Shown piece by piece: positions 48,707-58,375 of a stretch of 64,000 nucleotides of DNA. Numbering within the stretch: the first letter of the stretch is position 1; every line of letters starts with the position of its first letter. The notes below the pieces were generated by a model. It had not been told where the DNA came from. It did no database searches and worked only from the letters and a program-made list of their open reading frames with translations. The position numbers and the translations under genes were made by a program. Source of the DNA: Superficieibacter electus (GTDB lineage: Bacteria; Pseudomonadota; Gammaproteobacteria; Enterobacterales; Enterobacteriaceae); the NCBI RefSeq assembly GCF_002915575.1, contig NZ_PQGD01000016.1:60703-124702 (forward strand), given 5' to 3'.

Positions 48707-49408
48707 TCACAAATCCGCCGGATCCACCTGCTTCATTGTCTCCACCGTCATCAACCACTGATATAACGGCTCCAGTTGCTGAAAGCCTTGCGTCAGCGTG
48801 TCGACCAAATCCGCGCTGAATAATTTTCCCACCTCGTTATCCGTTACCATTACGGCAAAGGTTTTACGGTGATACCAGTCGGAAATCATTGGATCGAGAT
48901 CTTTGACCAGCAGCCGCTTATAGCTTTCTCCCACCAGCTCAAACGGCGGGCGGCAGCGTTCGGCCACTTCCAGGAACTGCGCCGGGCGCTGCTTTAGCGT
49001 ATGGCGAAACAGATCCATCGTCGGCTTGCTGGCACTGTAATAGCCAAGACCGTAGCGTAGAGTGTCGGGGCTGATTTCAAAGAAATACACCGGTGCGTCG
49101 GTCCAGTTTTTCGCCGAACGTTTAAACGTCAGCCACATTCGGCTGCGGTAGCGGGTTTTATCGTGCGAGAAGCGCGTATCGCGGTGAATACGCGACAGGG
49201 TTTTACCGATAGCAGGACGGGTTTCCAGAAGTGAATCAATCTCCAGCATCGTGGGCGCGAGATCTTCCACCAGCGCGCGAAACGGCGTGAGCAGGCTGCG
49301 ATCATAGATAAAACGATGCTCATCGAACCATGCTTTGTCGTTTTCAATACGAACCTGCTGGAGGAAATCGAGTCCTTCTTGTGCGAATCCCTGAAAGCGG
49401 CTGGTCAT
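48707..49408 (-). CDS. DUF2461 family protein
   Basis: 233 residues matching the DUF2461 (TIGR02453) family: start FAQEGLDFLQQVRIENDKAWFDEHR, the block RIHRDTRFSHDKTRYRSRMW and FFEISPDTLRYGLGYYSA. Members are widespread and of unknown function. GC content returns to the chromosomal level, so this gene is likely backbone and marks the edge of the AT-rich cluster. Confidence 0.85.
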   Translation of the reverse strand: MTSRFQGFAQEGLDFLQQVRIENDKAWFDEHRFIYDRSLLTPFRALVEDLAPTMLEIDSLLETRPAIGKTLSRIHRDTRFSHDKTRYRSRMWLTFKRSAKNWTDAPVYFFEISPDTLRYGLGYYSASKPTMDLFRHTLKQRPAQFLEVAERCRPPFELVGESYKRLLVKDLDPMISDWYHRKTFAVMVTDNEVGKLFSADLVDTLTQGFQQLEPLYQWLMTVETMKQVDPADL

Positions 49409-49520
49409 GCGGTTATCCTGTTCCGTTGTTTCTACTCATACCCGTTTGGGTATAAGCGATTGACAAACTCAAGACCAAAAGCATCCGCTTTTACGGTGGC
49501 TTGCGCAAGTTTCCCTTAAA

Positions 49521-49550
49521 AGAAAACGGGAAATAAATCTATTCCCCGTT
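49521..49550 (-). terminator. Terminator of the csc operon
   Basis: Minus strand AACGGGGAATA...TATTTCCCGTT with one bulge, then TTCTTTT; 34 bases past the cscB stop. Confidence 0.7.
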
Positions 49551-49583
49551 GTTGTGATGATGTTTTGGACCCGTTGTCGCGTA

Positions 49584-50828
49584 TCAGGCTCCTTCAACCG
49601 GGAGAGGAGGCGCGGAGGGCTGTCTTTTCTTACTTAGCGTCAGCAAGCCCAAAAGCACCATAGCGGCGACGGCCGATGAAATGATAAAGAAAATGGAATG
49701 ATAACCTACTTTATCAAACAGTCTGCCAATGGGTAAAGAGAGCAAAATAATGCCAAGCGATCCGGCGATATTGAACCCGACTAAATATATGGTCGAGGAA
49801 AGACGTTTATCAAAGTTAGCAATGCTGAATTTAAACACAGATAGCACAAACAGCGGGACCTCAATCGCATGCAGCATCTTAATAAATGAAATCACGTAGA
49901 CATCGGTAAACAATGCTGAACCCAGAATACGGCAGGTCATGATAACACCCCCGAGAATCAATGAATATTTCGGGCCAATACGATTAATCAGGAAAGGCAC
50001 TAACGCCATGCCAGCCCCCTCCAGAATCACCTGAAATGAATTCAGATAACCGTAAACGCGCGATCCCACATCCGGGTTGTCAAATAGACCGGCATAAAAA
50101 ACAGGAAACATTTGTTGATCGTAAATGTTGTAGAAAGACCATGTACCCACCACGAACAATACGAATAACCAGAACTGTTTGTCTTTGAAAATCGTCATAA
50201 AGTCATGAAAATTTACGTCGTTGCTTTGCTGCGTGGTAGCCGACGATGTTGATGACGGAGATATAATGTTAATTAGCAAAAAGCATAGTCCCAGCGCTGA
50301 GACGCACCAGAAATTAATGTGTGGGTTAATGCTGAAGAAAATGCCGCCGACAAACGTCCCTACAGCATAACCTACGCTACCCCAGAGTCGGGCGGTGCCG
50401 AATTCAAATGAGAACATTCGACTCAGCTTCTCGACAAAACTTTCGATCAGCCCACATCCGGCAAGAAAGCCAAGGCCAAAGAAGATTGCTCCGAGAAACA
50501 TTCCTGCCATAAAGTGAGTACTGAGCAGTGGCTCGTAGATATAAATCAGAAATGGACCGCTTAAGATCAGTATTATCCCCATCAACCAAATGAGTCGTTT
50601 TTTCACCCCCAGTTTATCCTGAAGGATGCCATAACCAATCATGAAAATCATACTGAAAAACTGGTTTACCGAATAAAGTAAACCGAGCTCTTCACCTGTA
50701 AGCCCTATTTTGGTTTTTAACCATATGGCGTAAAATGACCACCATAATGACCATGCTCCAAAGAAAAAGAGTAAATACCCTGAAGCACAGCAATAGTTTT
50801 TATTACTGAACAGCATATTTATTTTCAT
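49584..50828 (-). CDS. cscB: CscB, sucrose:proton symporter
   Basis: 414 residues with 12 hydrophobic segments, of the LacY/CscB/RafB oligosaccharide:H+ symporter family. It aligns well with E. coli CscB (WSLWWSFYAIWLK, GLLYSVNQFFSMIFMIGYG, DQQMFPVFYAGLF, VPLFVLSVFKFSIANFDKRL). It brings unphosphorylated sucrose into the cell for hydrolysis by CscA. 224 bases lie between it and cscA, with no gene between. Confidence 0.9.
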   Translation of the reverse strand: MKINMLFSNKNYCCASGYLLFFFGAWSLWWSFYAIWLKTKIGLTGEELGLLYSVNQFFSMIFMIGYGILQDKLGVKKRLIWLMGIILILSGPFLIYIYEPLLSTHFMAGMFLGAIFFGLGFLAGCGLIESFVEKLSRMFSFEFGTARLWGSVGYAVGTFVGGIFFSINPHINFWCVSALGLCFLLINIISPSSTSSATTQQSNDVNFHDFMTIFKDKQFWLFVLFVVGTWSFYNIYDQQMFPVFYAGLFDNPDVGSRVYGYLNSFQVILEGAGMALVPFLINRIGPKYSLILGGVIMTCRILGSALFTDVYVISFIKMLHAIEVPLFVLSVFKFSIANFDKRLSSTIYLVGFNIAGSLGIILLSLPIGRLFDKVGYHSIFFIISSAVAAMVLLGLLTLSKKRQPSAPPLPVEGA

Positions 50829-51052
50829 TTTTTATCCTGCCATAAGGATACGATCACGTTTGTGATTTTTTACTATAACGCTTCTGGATAATACCCGCTT
50901 ATTACAGGTGACTGCCGGGTATGCATCCATCCCTTTTTTGATTGTCTTCAACGGTAAATTATCGAATCTCAAAAATGCATTATCCTTTGCTATTGGCCTC
51001 CAGTGCAAAATGGAACACAATAAGGGGTAATCATTCAACTACCCCATTTTAA

Positions 51053-52486
51053 TCATGACGCTAATTGCCACGCACAGCATTTATTTACCACCGCCCGGCC
51101 ATGGTGGCAGAACAGTGAAAGCTGACGATCGTTTTCTTCCGGATAAATACGGCTACTTAACGTATATTCACCCACATTAATAAAAAGCTCTAATGAGGAC
51201 TTATCAATAAAGAGGCGCAGGCTCAGGCATTCACCGTCTGGAAGAGGGACACTGCGATCGCCACTCAAATTCAGTGCAGGATAATTGCGCTCAAGTACGA
51301 TCCGACGCGCCTGATTATCTATAAAAATACGTGCGCCAGTCCCAAGGCTGATGCCATATCGCTCAGCTGTACTACGGGAAACGTCCCATTCAAGCAAGAC
51401 TTCCAGCGCCTGAGCATCCTCCATTAGCGGCACGTTTTGCTGACAAAACTCGCCTGGGTGCCACTGATGATGTTCCTTGCGCAATGTTTCTATTTCTTTA
51501 ACGGGCATCTGGCTAACCTTACCCGTTGCAGAGATCGTCAATTCGCGTGGGAGAGTGAGCATACCAGCCCAGCCATCCGCTTTTTCCGGCATCGGGGATT
51601 CCCACATGGCCAGCCAACCCATGATCACCCGGCGACCATCGGGGGTTGTGAAACTTTGCGGCGCGTAGAAGTCATGACCATGATCAAGCTCGTGGAAAGC
51701 CTGCTGCGCAGTGAACGGTGTCCCCGGCTGCCATTCTCCTACCACGCAGCCACTTTGAAAAAGGTTACGATAATGATAGCCGTCTGTGTTTATCCCCTGC
51801 GGAGAAAACATTAATACCTGCTTATCACCAAGCCGGAAAAGATCCGGGCATTCCCACATATAGCCATCACAGATATCTGTACCTTGAATGGCGCTTTCAT
51901 ATTGCCATTGGCGTAAGTCATCTGAGCGGTAGATATGGATCTCACCGGCATCATTGACTTTGATGCCTACCACCATGTACCAGACATCACCTTCACGCCA
52001 TACCTTAGGATCGCGAAAATGGTGCACTCCTGCTGGCGTATCGAGCACCTGCCCTTCCTTGCGGAAAGTCAGGCCATCCTGGCTGGTCGCCAGGCACTGA
52101 ACCTGGTAAAGATTTTCATCAACCGGCCGCCCATCAAATTTGTGCCCGGTATAGATCAAAGACAGCGTTTCCCCGGCCACAACTGCTGAACCAGAAAAAC
52201 AGCCGTCTTTATCTTGCGGATCTGATGGTGCCAACGCCACAGGTAGATGCTCCCAGCGAATCATATCGCGGCTTCGTGCGTGGCCCCAATGCATCGGTCC
52301 CCATTCCGCCGCATAAGGGTAGTGCTGGTAAAAGGCATGAAAATAGCCGTTAAACCACGTAAGTCCGTTGGGATCGTTCATCCAGCCGACTGGAGGCGCT
52401 AAATGGAAACGTGGGTACCAGCGCTGGTCCACATCCGGCTGATTTTCCGCGATAAAATGATTTGCTGCTGCCAGTAATTCGTCCAT
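51053..52486 (-). CDS. cscA: CscA, sucrose hydrolase (GH32)
   Basis: 477 residues from the ATG at 52486, the length of E. coli CscA. GH32 motifs: WMNDPNG (nucleophile Asp38), FRDPKVW and WECPD (acid/base Glu), with a C-terminal beta-sandwich. It splits sucrose into glucose and fructose in the cytoplasm. Divergent from the repressor gene, with two operator palindromes in between. No fructokinase gene (cscK) is found here. Confidence 0.92.
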   Translation of the reverse strand: MDELLAAANHFIAENQPDVDQRWYPRFHLAPPVGWMNDPNGLTWFNGYFHAFYQHYPYAAEWGPMHWGHARSRDMIRWEHLPVALAPSDPQDKDGCFSGSAVVAGETLSLIYTGHKFDGRPVDENLYQVQCLATSQDGLTFRKEGQVLDTPAGVHHFRDPKVWREGDVWYMVVGIKVNDAGEIHIYRSDDLRQWQYESAIQGTDICDGYMWECPDLFRLGDKQVLMFSPQGINTDGYHYRNLFQSGCVVGEWQPGTPFTAQQAFHELDHGHDFYAPQSFTTPDGRRVIMGWLAMWESPMPEKADGWAGMLTLPRELTISATGKVSQMPVKEIETLRKEHHQWHPGEFCQQNVPLMEDAQALEVLLEWDVSRSTAERYGISLGTGARIFIDNQARRIVLERNYPALNLSGDRSVPLPDGECLSLRLFIDKSSLELFINVGEYTLSSRIYPEENDRQLSLFCHHGRAVVNKCCAWQLAS

Positions 52487-52530
52487 ATCTGCCCGCTGAC
52501 AAAATAGGAAAGAGTAATTTTGAAAAAAGA

Positions 52531-52540
52531 TAACGTTAAC
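52531..52540. promoter_or_regulatory. CscR operator 1
   Basis: TAACGTTAAC, a palindromic LacI-family half-match. Its centre is 63 bases, about six DNA turns, from operator 2, so looping is possible. Confidence 0.65.
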
Positions 52541-52591
52541 ATTCGGAATGATCACGCGAGGATTGCCGTACTTGCGATGTTAATCACAAAA

Positions 52592-52603
52592 GTTAACGTT
52601 AAC
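52592..52603. promoter_or_regulatory. CscR operator 2
   Basis: GTTAACGTTAAC, a perfect 12-base palindrome, 78 bases before the cscR start. Confidence 0.7.
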
Positions 52604-52680
52604 ATTAAGGTATTGTTACCGCCTTCGCATTTTGACTTCCGGACGATGTCTGGCTGCAATTTATAAGGATCGGCACGTAA

Positions 52681-53673
52681 ATGGCGTCATTAAAAGACGT
52701 GGCAAAACTCGCAAATGTTTCTCTGATGACGGTATCTCGCGCCCTTAACGAGCCGGCTCGCCTGAAGAAAGAGACGTATGACACCGTCATGAGCGCAGTG
52801 AAGCAGCTTAACTATGTCTCGGATATATCAGCCCGCAAAATTCGGGGCGCTAAATCCACGCCGAATACCATTGGAGTGCTGGCGCTGGATACGATGACGA
52901 CACCTTTTTCTGTCGAGATCACGCTGTCCATTGAAGAAACGGCACGCGCACATGGATGGAACAGTTTTCTGGTGAATATGTTCTCAAATGATAACCCGGA
53001 CGACATTGTTGATTTGCTGATGTCTCACCGCCCCAATGGTATTATTTACACCACAATGGGATTGCGTCAGGTGCCCGTTCCCAAAAAACTCAGCACGCTC
53101 CCGTGTGTACTGGCCAATTGTGAAAGTCTGACGGATAAGCTCGCCAGCTATATTCCCGATGATGAACATGGACAATATGCCGGGGTAACAGCGCTATTTC
53201 AGGCGGGTTATAAAAAGCTATTGTGTATCCATCTGCCCCACACGCTGGTTGCCAGTCAGCGACGGCGGGCGGGCATTGAACGCGCCTGTCTGGAAGCGGG
53301 TATCGATCCGTCTACCCTTACCCATCATTACCTTCCGGAAGGCGACCAGCATTATCTCAATGCTGCTGACATCGTTAACCAGCACCTGACGGCGTCGCAC
53401 CATTTTGACGCCATTGTTTGTGGTAACGATCGGGTGGCGTTTGTCGTTTATCAGGCGTTGTTAACGCGAGGGCTGAAGATCCCTGAGGATATTGCGGTGC
53501 TGGGATATGACAATATGGTTGGAACCGGCGAGCTTTTTATACCGCCTCTTTCAACCATCCAGTTGCCACATTATGAAATTGGCCGACTTAGCGCCTTGCA
53601 TATTATTAATGGGGAAACGCATCAGGAGACGGTATTTGTAGCGAGTCCATTGCTGCGCCGCCAATCAATATAA
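52681..53673 (+). CDS. cscR: CscR, LacI-family repressor of the sucrose genes
   Basis: 330 residues. N-terminal LacI HTH and hinge (SLKDVAKLANVSLMTVSRAL) and a periplasmic-binding-protein fold. Divergent from cscA with two palindromes in the 194-base gap. Expected to release its operators when sucrose or fructose is bound. Converges on ilvA. Confidence 0.9.
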   Translation: MASLKDVAKLANVSLMTVSRALNEPARLKKETYDTVMSAVKQLNYVSDISARKIRGAKSTPNTIGVLALDTMTTPFSVEITLSIEETARAHGWNSFLVNMFSNDNPDDIVDLLMSHRPNGIIYTTMGLRQVPVPKKLSTLPCVLANCESLTDKLASYIPDDEHGQYAGVTALFQAGYKKLLCIHLPHTLVASQRRRAGIERACLEAGIDPSTLTHHYLPEGDQHYLNAADIVNQHLTASHHFDAIVCGNDRVAFVVYQALLTRGLKIPEDIAVLGYDNMVGTGELFIPPLSTIQLPHYEIGRLSALHIINGETHQETVFVASPLLRRQSI

Positions 53674-53700
53674 TCTCCCCTCCTGATAGCGGAGGGGAGA
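53674..53700. terminator. Terminator between cscR and ilvA
   Basis: TCTCCCCTCC-TGATAGC-GGAGGGGAGA, a perfect ten-base-pair stem between two converging genes. The T-run is weak on both sides. Confidence 0.7.
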
Positions 53701-53706
53701 ATGTTA

Positions 53707-55248
53707 CTATGCCAGGAAGAACCGAAACGCCGGGTTATTGGTTTCATCATGACACTCATAGCCCAGCTCTTTGAGCCGCGTTTCGAAATCCGGCTCATGT
53801 TCGCCCAGCTCAAACGCCGCCAGTACGCGCCCGTAGTCGGTGCCGTGGCTGCGGTAGTGGAACAACGAAATGTTCCAGTGCGTGCCCAGCGTATGCAGAA
53901 ACTTCAGTAATGCACCGGGAGATTCCGGGAACTCGAAGCTGAACAGCCGCTCCTGGAGCGGTTTTGACGGGCGACCGCCGACCATATAACGCACGTGCAG
54001 CTTCGCCATCTCATCATCAGAGAGATCGACCACACCGTAGCCGCCTTCATCAAGCAGTTGCAAGATCTCCTGACGCTCCTCCAGCCCCCGGCTTAAGCGT
54101 ACACCAACGAAAATACAGGCGTCCTTTGCATCGGCGAAGCGGTAGTTAAACTCAGTAACTGAGCGGCCGCCGAGCAGCTGGCAGAACTTCAGGAAACTGC
54201 CTTTTTCTTCCGGGATGGTTACCGCCAGCAGTGCTTCGCGCTGCTCGCCCAGTTCGCAGCGTTCGGAAACGTAGCGCAAACCATGGAAGTTAACATTCGC
54301 GCCGGAAAGCACATGCGCCAGCCGTTCGCCGCGAATGTTATGCTGCGCGATATATTTTTTCATGCCCGCCAGCGCCAGCGCGCCGGACGGCTCCGCCACC
54401 GCGCGTACGTCTTCGAACAAATCTTTCATCGCTGCACAAATGGCGTCGCTATCGACGGTGATAATATCGTCCAGATATTCCTGGCACAGGCGGAAGGTTT
54501 CATCGCCGATGCGCTTCACCGCCACGCCTTCAGCAAACAGCCCGACGCGCGGGAGATCGACCGGATGGCCGGCGTCCAGTGCGGCTTTCAGGCAAGCGGA
54601 ATCTGCCGCTTCCACCGCGATAACTTTGATTTGCGGCATCAGCTGTTTGATCAGTACCGCTACGCCTGCCGCCAGGCCGCCACCGCCGACCGGGACAAAT
54701 ACCCTGTCGAGATGCGCATCCTGCTGAAGCAGCTCCAGCGCCAGCGTGCCCTGACCGGCAATCACCATCGGGTGATCGAACGGCGGCACCCAGGTAAAGC
54801 CCTGCTGTTGCGACAGCGCAATCGCTTTGGCCTTGGCTTCATCGAAGTTCGCTCCGTGCAGCAGCACTTCACCGCCAAAACTGCGCACCGCGTCCACTTT
54901 AATATCGGCGGTGGCGGTTGGCATTACGATCAGCGCTTTCAGCCCTAAACGGGCAGCGGAAAACGCGACGCCCTGCGCGTGGTTACCCGCCGAGGCGGTA
55001 ATGACGCCACGTGCTTTTTGCTCTTCACTCAGGCCGGACATCATGGCGTAGGCCCCACGCAGCTTAAAGCTGTGCACCGGCTGGCGATCCTCGCGCTTCA
55101 CCAGAATCACGTTATCGAGGCGCGCGGAGAGTTTTTCCATTTTTTGCAGCGGCGTCACCTGCACTGCTTCGTAGACCGGCGCGCGAAGTACCGCTCTGAG
55201 ATACTCCGCCCCTTCAGGGGCGGCAGAAAGAGGCTGTGAGTCGGCCAT
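53707..55248 (-). CDS. ilvA: IlvA, biosynthetic threonine deaminase
   Basis: 513 residues. PLP Lys62 in HSFKLRGAY and the glycine loop PVGGGGLAAGVA; two C-terminal ACT-like domains (from about residue 330) carry isoleucine feedback control. It makes 2-oxobutanoate from threonine, the first committed step to isoleucine. Two bases after ilvD. Last gene of ilvGMEDA; the csc locus has been placed right beyond its 3' end. Confidence 0.97.
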   Translation of the reverse strand: MADSQPLSAAPEGAEYLRAVLRAPVYEAVQVTPLQKMEKLSARLDNVILVKREDRQPVHSFKLRGAYAMMSGLSEEQKARGVITASAGNHAQGVAFSAARLGLKALIVMPTATADIKVDAVRSFGGEVLLHGANFDEAKAKAIALSQQQGFTWVPPFDHPMVIAGQGTLALELLQQDAHLDRVFVPVGGGGLAAGVAVLIKQLMPQIKVIAVEAADSACLKAALDAGHPVDLPRVGLFAEGVAVKRIGDETFRLCQEYLDDIITVDSDAICAAMKDLFEDVRAVAEPSGALALAGMKKYIAQHNIRGERLAHVLSGANVNFHGLRYVSERCELGEQREALLAVTIPEEKGSFLKFCQLLGGRSVTEFNYRFADAKDACIFVGVRLSRGLEERQEILQLLDEGGYGVVDLSDDEMAKLHVRYMVGGRPSKPLQERLFSFEFPESPGALLKFLHTLGTHWNISLFHYRSHGTDYGRVLAAFELGEHEPDFETRLKELGYECHDETNNPAFRFFLA

Positions 55249-55250
55249 CG

Positions 55251-57101
55251 TTAGCCTCCCAGTTTGGATTTATCGCGAACTGCGCCTTTATCCGCACTGG
55301 TCGCGAGGCTGGCGTAGGCACGCAGCGCGAAGGACACCTGGCGTTCGCGCGCTTTCGGCGTCCAGGCGGCTGCGCCACGCGCGTCCTGCGCTTCACGACG
55401 CGCGGCGATTTCCTGATCGCTTAACTGCAGCTGGATGCCGCGATTCGGGATATCAATGGCGATCATGTCGCCATCTTCAATCAGCGCGATATTGCCGCCG
55501 CTGGCGGCTTCCGGCGAAACGTGGCCAATTGAAAGGCCGGAGGTGCCGCCGGAGAAACGTCCGTCGGTGATCAACGCGCAGGCTTTGCCAAGACCCATTG
55601 ATTTCAGGAAGGTGGTTGGGTAAAGCATTTCCTGCATTCCCGGTCCGCCTTTCGGCCCTTCGTAGCGGATCACTACCACGTCACCCGCGACAACTTTGCC
55701 GCCGAGAATAGCTTCTACTGCGTCGTCCTGGCTTTCATAGACTTTCGCCGGGCCGGTAAATTTCAGGATGCTGTCATCAACGCCTGCGGTTTTTACAATG
55801 CAGCCGTTTTCTGCAAAGTTGCCGTACAGCACTGCCAGACCGCCATCCTGGCTGTAAGCATGTTCCAGAGAGCGGATACAGCCTTCAGCGCGGTCGTCAT
55901 CCAGCGAATCCCAGCGACAGTCTTGTGAGAACGCTTTGGTGGTACGAATACCTGCCGGTCCGGCACGGTACATATTTTTGACCGCCTCATCCTGGGTGAT
56001 GACCACATCATATTGCTCAATGGTTTGCGGCAGCGTGAGGCCAAGAATATTTTTTACGTCTCGGTTCAGCAGCCCGGCGCGATCCAGCTCGCCGAGAATG
56101 CCGATAACGCCGCCCGCGCGGTGGACGTCTTCCATGTGGTATTTCTGCGTGCTTGGCGCGACTTTACACAGCTGGGGAACCTTGCGGGAGAGCTTATCGA
56201 TATCGCTCATGGTGAAGTCAATTTCCGCTTCCTGCGCCGCGGCCAGCAAATGCAGCACGGTATTCGTTGAACCGCCCATCGCGATGTCCAGCGTCATCGC
56301 ATTCTCAAACGCAGCTTTACTGGCGATATTGCGCGGCAGCGCGCTGGCATCTTCCTGCTCGTAATAGCGTTTCGTCAGCTCAACAATGCGTTTGCCGGCA
56401 TTAAGAAACAACTGTTTACGATCGGCATGGGTTGCCAGCAGCGAACCGTTGCCCGGCTGAGAAAGCCCCAGAGCTTCGGTGAGGCAGTTCATCGAGTTGG
56501 CGGTGAACATGCCGGAGCAGGAGCCGCAGGTCGGGCAGGCCGAGCGTTCCACCTGCTCGCTTTGATCGTCAGACACTTTTGGATCGGCACCCTGAATCAT
56601 GGCATCAACCAAATCGAGCTTGATGATCTTATCGGAGAGTTTGGTCTTACCGGCTTCCATTGGACCACCGGAAACGAAGATCACCGGAATGTTCAGGCGC
56701 AGCGAGGCCATCAGCATTCCCGGGGTGATTTTATCGCAGTTGGAAATACACACCATCGCATCTGCGCAGTGGGCATTGACCATGTATTCCACAGAGTCGG
56801 CGATCAGTTCGCGCGATGGCAGTGAATAAAGCATGCCCCCGTGGCCCATCGCGATACCGTCATCTACCGCAATGGTATTAAATTCTTTCGCCACGCCGCC
56901 TGACGCTTCGATTTGTTCAGCCACCAGTTTGCCCAGATCGCGCAGGTGCACGTGCCCCGGCACAAACTGGGTGAAGGAGTTGACGACGGCGATAATCGGC
57001 TTGCCGAAATCGGAGTCAGTCATCCCGGTGGCGCGCCACAGCGCACGTGCTCCGGCCATGTTACGGCCGTGGGTGGTAGTGGCGGAACGATATTTAGGCA
57101 T
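55251..57101 (-). CDS. ilvD: IlvD, dihydroxy-acid dehydratase
   Basis: 616 residues. Fe-S cluster cysteines in SNCDKITPG and [19 protein letters not shown], and the conserved [11 protein letters not shown]-type block near the C-terminus ([18 protein letters not shown]). It dehydrates the dihydroxy acids to 2-oxo acids for valine and isoleucine. 63 bases after ilvE with a strong hairpin in the gap. Confidence 0.97.
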   Translation of the reverse strand: MPKYRSATTTHGRNMAGARALWRATGMTDSDFGKPIIAVVNSFTQFVPGHVHLRDLGKLVAEQIEASGGVAKEFNTIAVDDGIAMGHGGMLYSLPSRELIADSVEYMVNAHCADAMVCISNCDKITPGMLMASLRLNIPVIFVSGGPMEAGKTKLSDKIIKLDLVDAMIQGADPKVSDDQSEQVERSACPTCGSCSGMFTANSMNCLTEALGLSQPGNGSLLATHADRKQLFLNAGKRIVELTKRYYEQEDASALPRNIASKAAFENAMTLDIAMGGSTNTVLHLLAAAQEAEIDFTMSDIDKLSRKVPQLCKVAPSTQKYHMEDVHRAGGVIGILGELDRAGLLNRDVKNILGLTLPQTIEQYDVVITQDEAVKNMYRAGPAGIRTTKAFSQDCRWDSLDDDRAEGCIRSLEHAYSQDGGLAVLYGNFAENGCIVKTAGVDDSILKFTGPAKVYESQDDAVEAILGGKVVAGDVVVIRYEGPKGGPGMQEMLYPTTFLKSMGLGKACALITDGRFSGGTSGLSIGHVSPEAASGGNIALIEDGDMIAIDIPNRGIQLQLSDQEIAARREAQDARGAAAWTPKARERQVSFALRAYASLATSADKGAVRDKSKLGG

Positions 57102-57130
57102 GCTTTAGTTACTCCCAGTGTCTGTCTGTT

Positions 57131-57158
57131 AAACGGGACGGTGCGTGCCGTCCCGTTT
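57131..57158. repeat. Hairpin between ilvE and ilvD
   Basis: AAACGGGACGG-TGCGTG-CCGTCCCGTTT, an eleven-base-pair perfect stem. A T-run follows only on the plus strand, so it would end antisense transcription or act as an mRNA processing or stability element in the operon. Confidence 0.7.
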
Positions 57159-57164
57159 TTTTAA

Positions 57165-58094
57165 TTAGTTATTAACCTGATCCAACCAGCCCCATTTATC
57201 TTCGGTTTCACCGGTGAAGAGGCCAAAGAATGCTTGCTGAATACGTTTGGTGACCGGGCCACAGCGGCCTTCACCAACCTGAATACCGTCAACACTGCGT
57301 ACCGGCGTGATTTCAGCGGCGGTGCCGGACATGAAGACTTCATCGGCCAGATACAGTGACTCACGGGACAGCACTTGTTCGCGAACCTCAATACCCAGCT
57401 CTTTCGCCAGTTTGATAATCGCATCACGAGTAATGCCCGGCAGCGCGGAAGAGGTAAACGGCGGTGTAAACAACACGCCATCTTTTACTTCAAACAGGTT
57501 TTCGCCCGCGCCTTCGGAAATATACCCGTTCACGTCCAGCGCGATGCCTTCCTGATAGCCGTGACGACGCGCTTCGCTACCCACCAGTAGTGAGGAGAGA
57601 TAGTTACCACCTGCTTTAGCTGCGGTCGGGATGGTATTCGGCGCGGCGCGGTTCCAGGAAGAGACCATCGCATCAATGCCCTGATCCAGCGCATCCGCGC
57701 CCAGGTAAGCGCCCCACGGGAATGCGGCGATGATCACGTCAGTGGTATAGCCTTCCGGCGGGTTCACACCCATACCGACGTCACCAACAAAGACCAGCGG
57801 ACGAATATAGGCGCTGGTCAGGTTGTTTTTACGGATAACGTCACGGCAGGCTTCCATCAGCTCATCAACGCTCTGGGAAACCGGAAAACGATAAATTTTG
57901 GCTGAATCACGCAGGCGCTGCATGTGCTCGCGATGGCGGAACACCACTGGCCCTTTGTGTGAATCGTAGCAACGGATACCTTCAAAGACTGAAGTACCGT
58001 AGTGGAGCGCGTGAGACATCACGTGAACTTTCGCGTCTTCCCAACGAATCATCTCGCCATTGGACCAAATGTAATCAGCTTTTTTCGTCGTCAT
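57165..58094 (-). CDS. ilvE: IlvE, branched-chain amino acid aminotransferase
   Basis: 309 residues, fold type IV PLP enzyme. Conserved blocks HYGTSVFEGIRCY, KAGGNYLSSLLVGSEARRHG (contains the PLP Lys) and LDVNGYISEGAGENLF. It performs the last step of valine, leucine and isoleucine synthesis. 17 bases after ilvM. Confidence 0.97.
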   Translation of the reverse strand: MTTKKADYIWSNGEMIRWEDAKVHVMSHALHYGTSVFEGIRCYDSHKGPVVFRHREHMQRLRDSAKIYRFPVSQSVDELMEACRDVIRKNNLTSAYIRPLVFVGDVGMGVNPPEGYTTDVIIAAFPWGAYLGADALDQGIDAMVSSWNRAAPNTIPTAAKAGGNYLSSLLVGSEARRHGYQEGIALDVNGYISEGAGENLFEVKDGVLFTPPFTSSALPGITRDAIIKLAKELGIEVREQVLSRESLYLADEVFMSGTAAEITPVRSVDGIQVGEGRCGPVTKRIQQAFFGLFTGETEDKWGWLDQVNN

Positions 58095-58111
58095 TTTTCT
58101 TCCTTTTGCGC

Positions 58112-58375
58112 TCAGGCGCGGATCTGTTGTGATGTAGTTGTTCGTTGCTGTATCTCGACACGAGCGACGTCGACCAGTTTACTCAACTGACTAAACAGTA
58201 ATTCGACGGGCCGGGGGCTGGCAACGGTCAATTCAATATTTATGTTCTGTGCATCGGTAGCGGTTTCCATATTCATGGCGCAAATCTGAAAGCCACGATG
58301 GCGAACCACACGTAAGACACGTTCTAACGTTTCCGGGTTAAAGCGGGCCGCGACATTGACCTGATGTTGCATCAT
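58112..58375 (-). CDS. ilvM: IlvM, small subunit of acetohydroxyacid synthase II
   Basis: 87 residues with the ACT-like regulatory-subunit fold ([21 protein letters not shown]-type start). It forms AHAS II with IlvG. The start overlaps the ilvG stop (ATGATG/TGA), so translation is coupled. Confidence 0.96.
   Translation of the reverse strand: MMQHQVNVAARFNPETLERVLRVVRHRGFQICAMNMETATDAQNINIELTVASPRPVELLFSQLSKLVDVARVEIQQRTTTSQQIRA

Noticed and set aside
49438-49453. Palindrome ATACCC-GTTT-GGGTAT before the DUF2461 gene
   Set aside because: Short, no neighbouring matching site and no T-run; too weak to call an operator or terminator.
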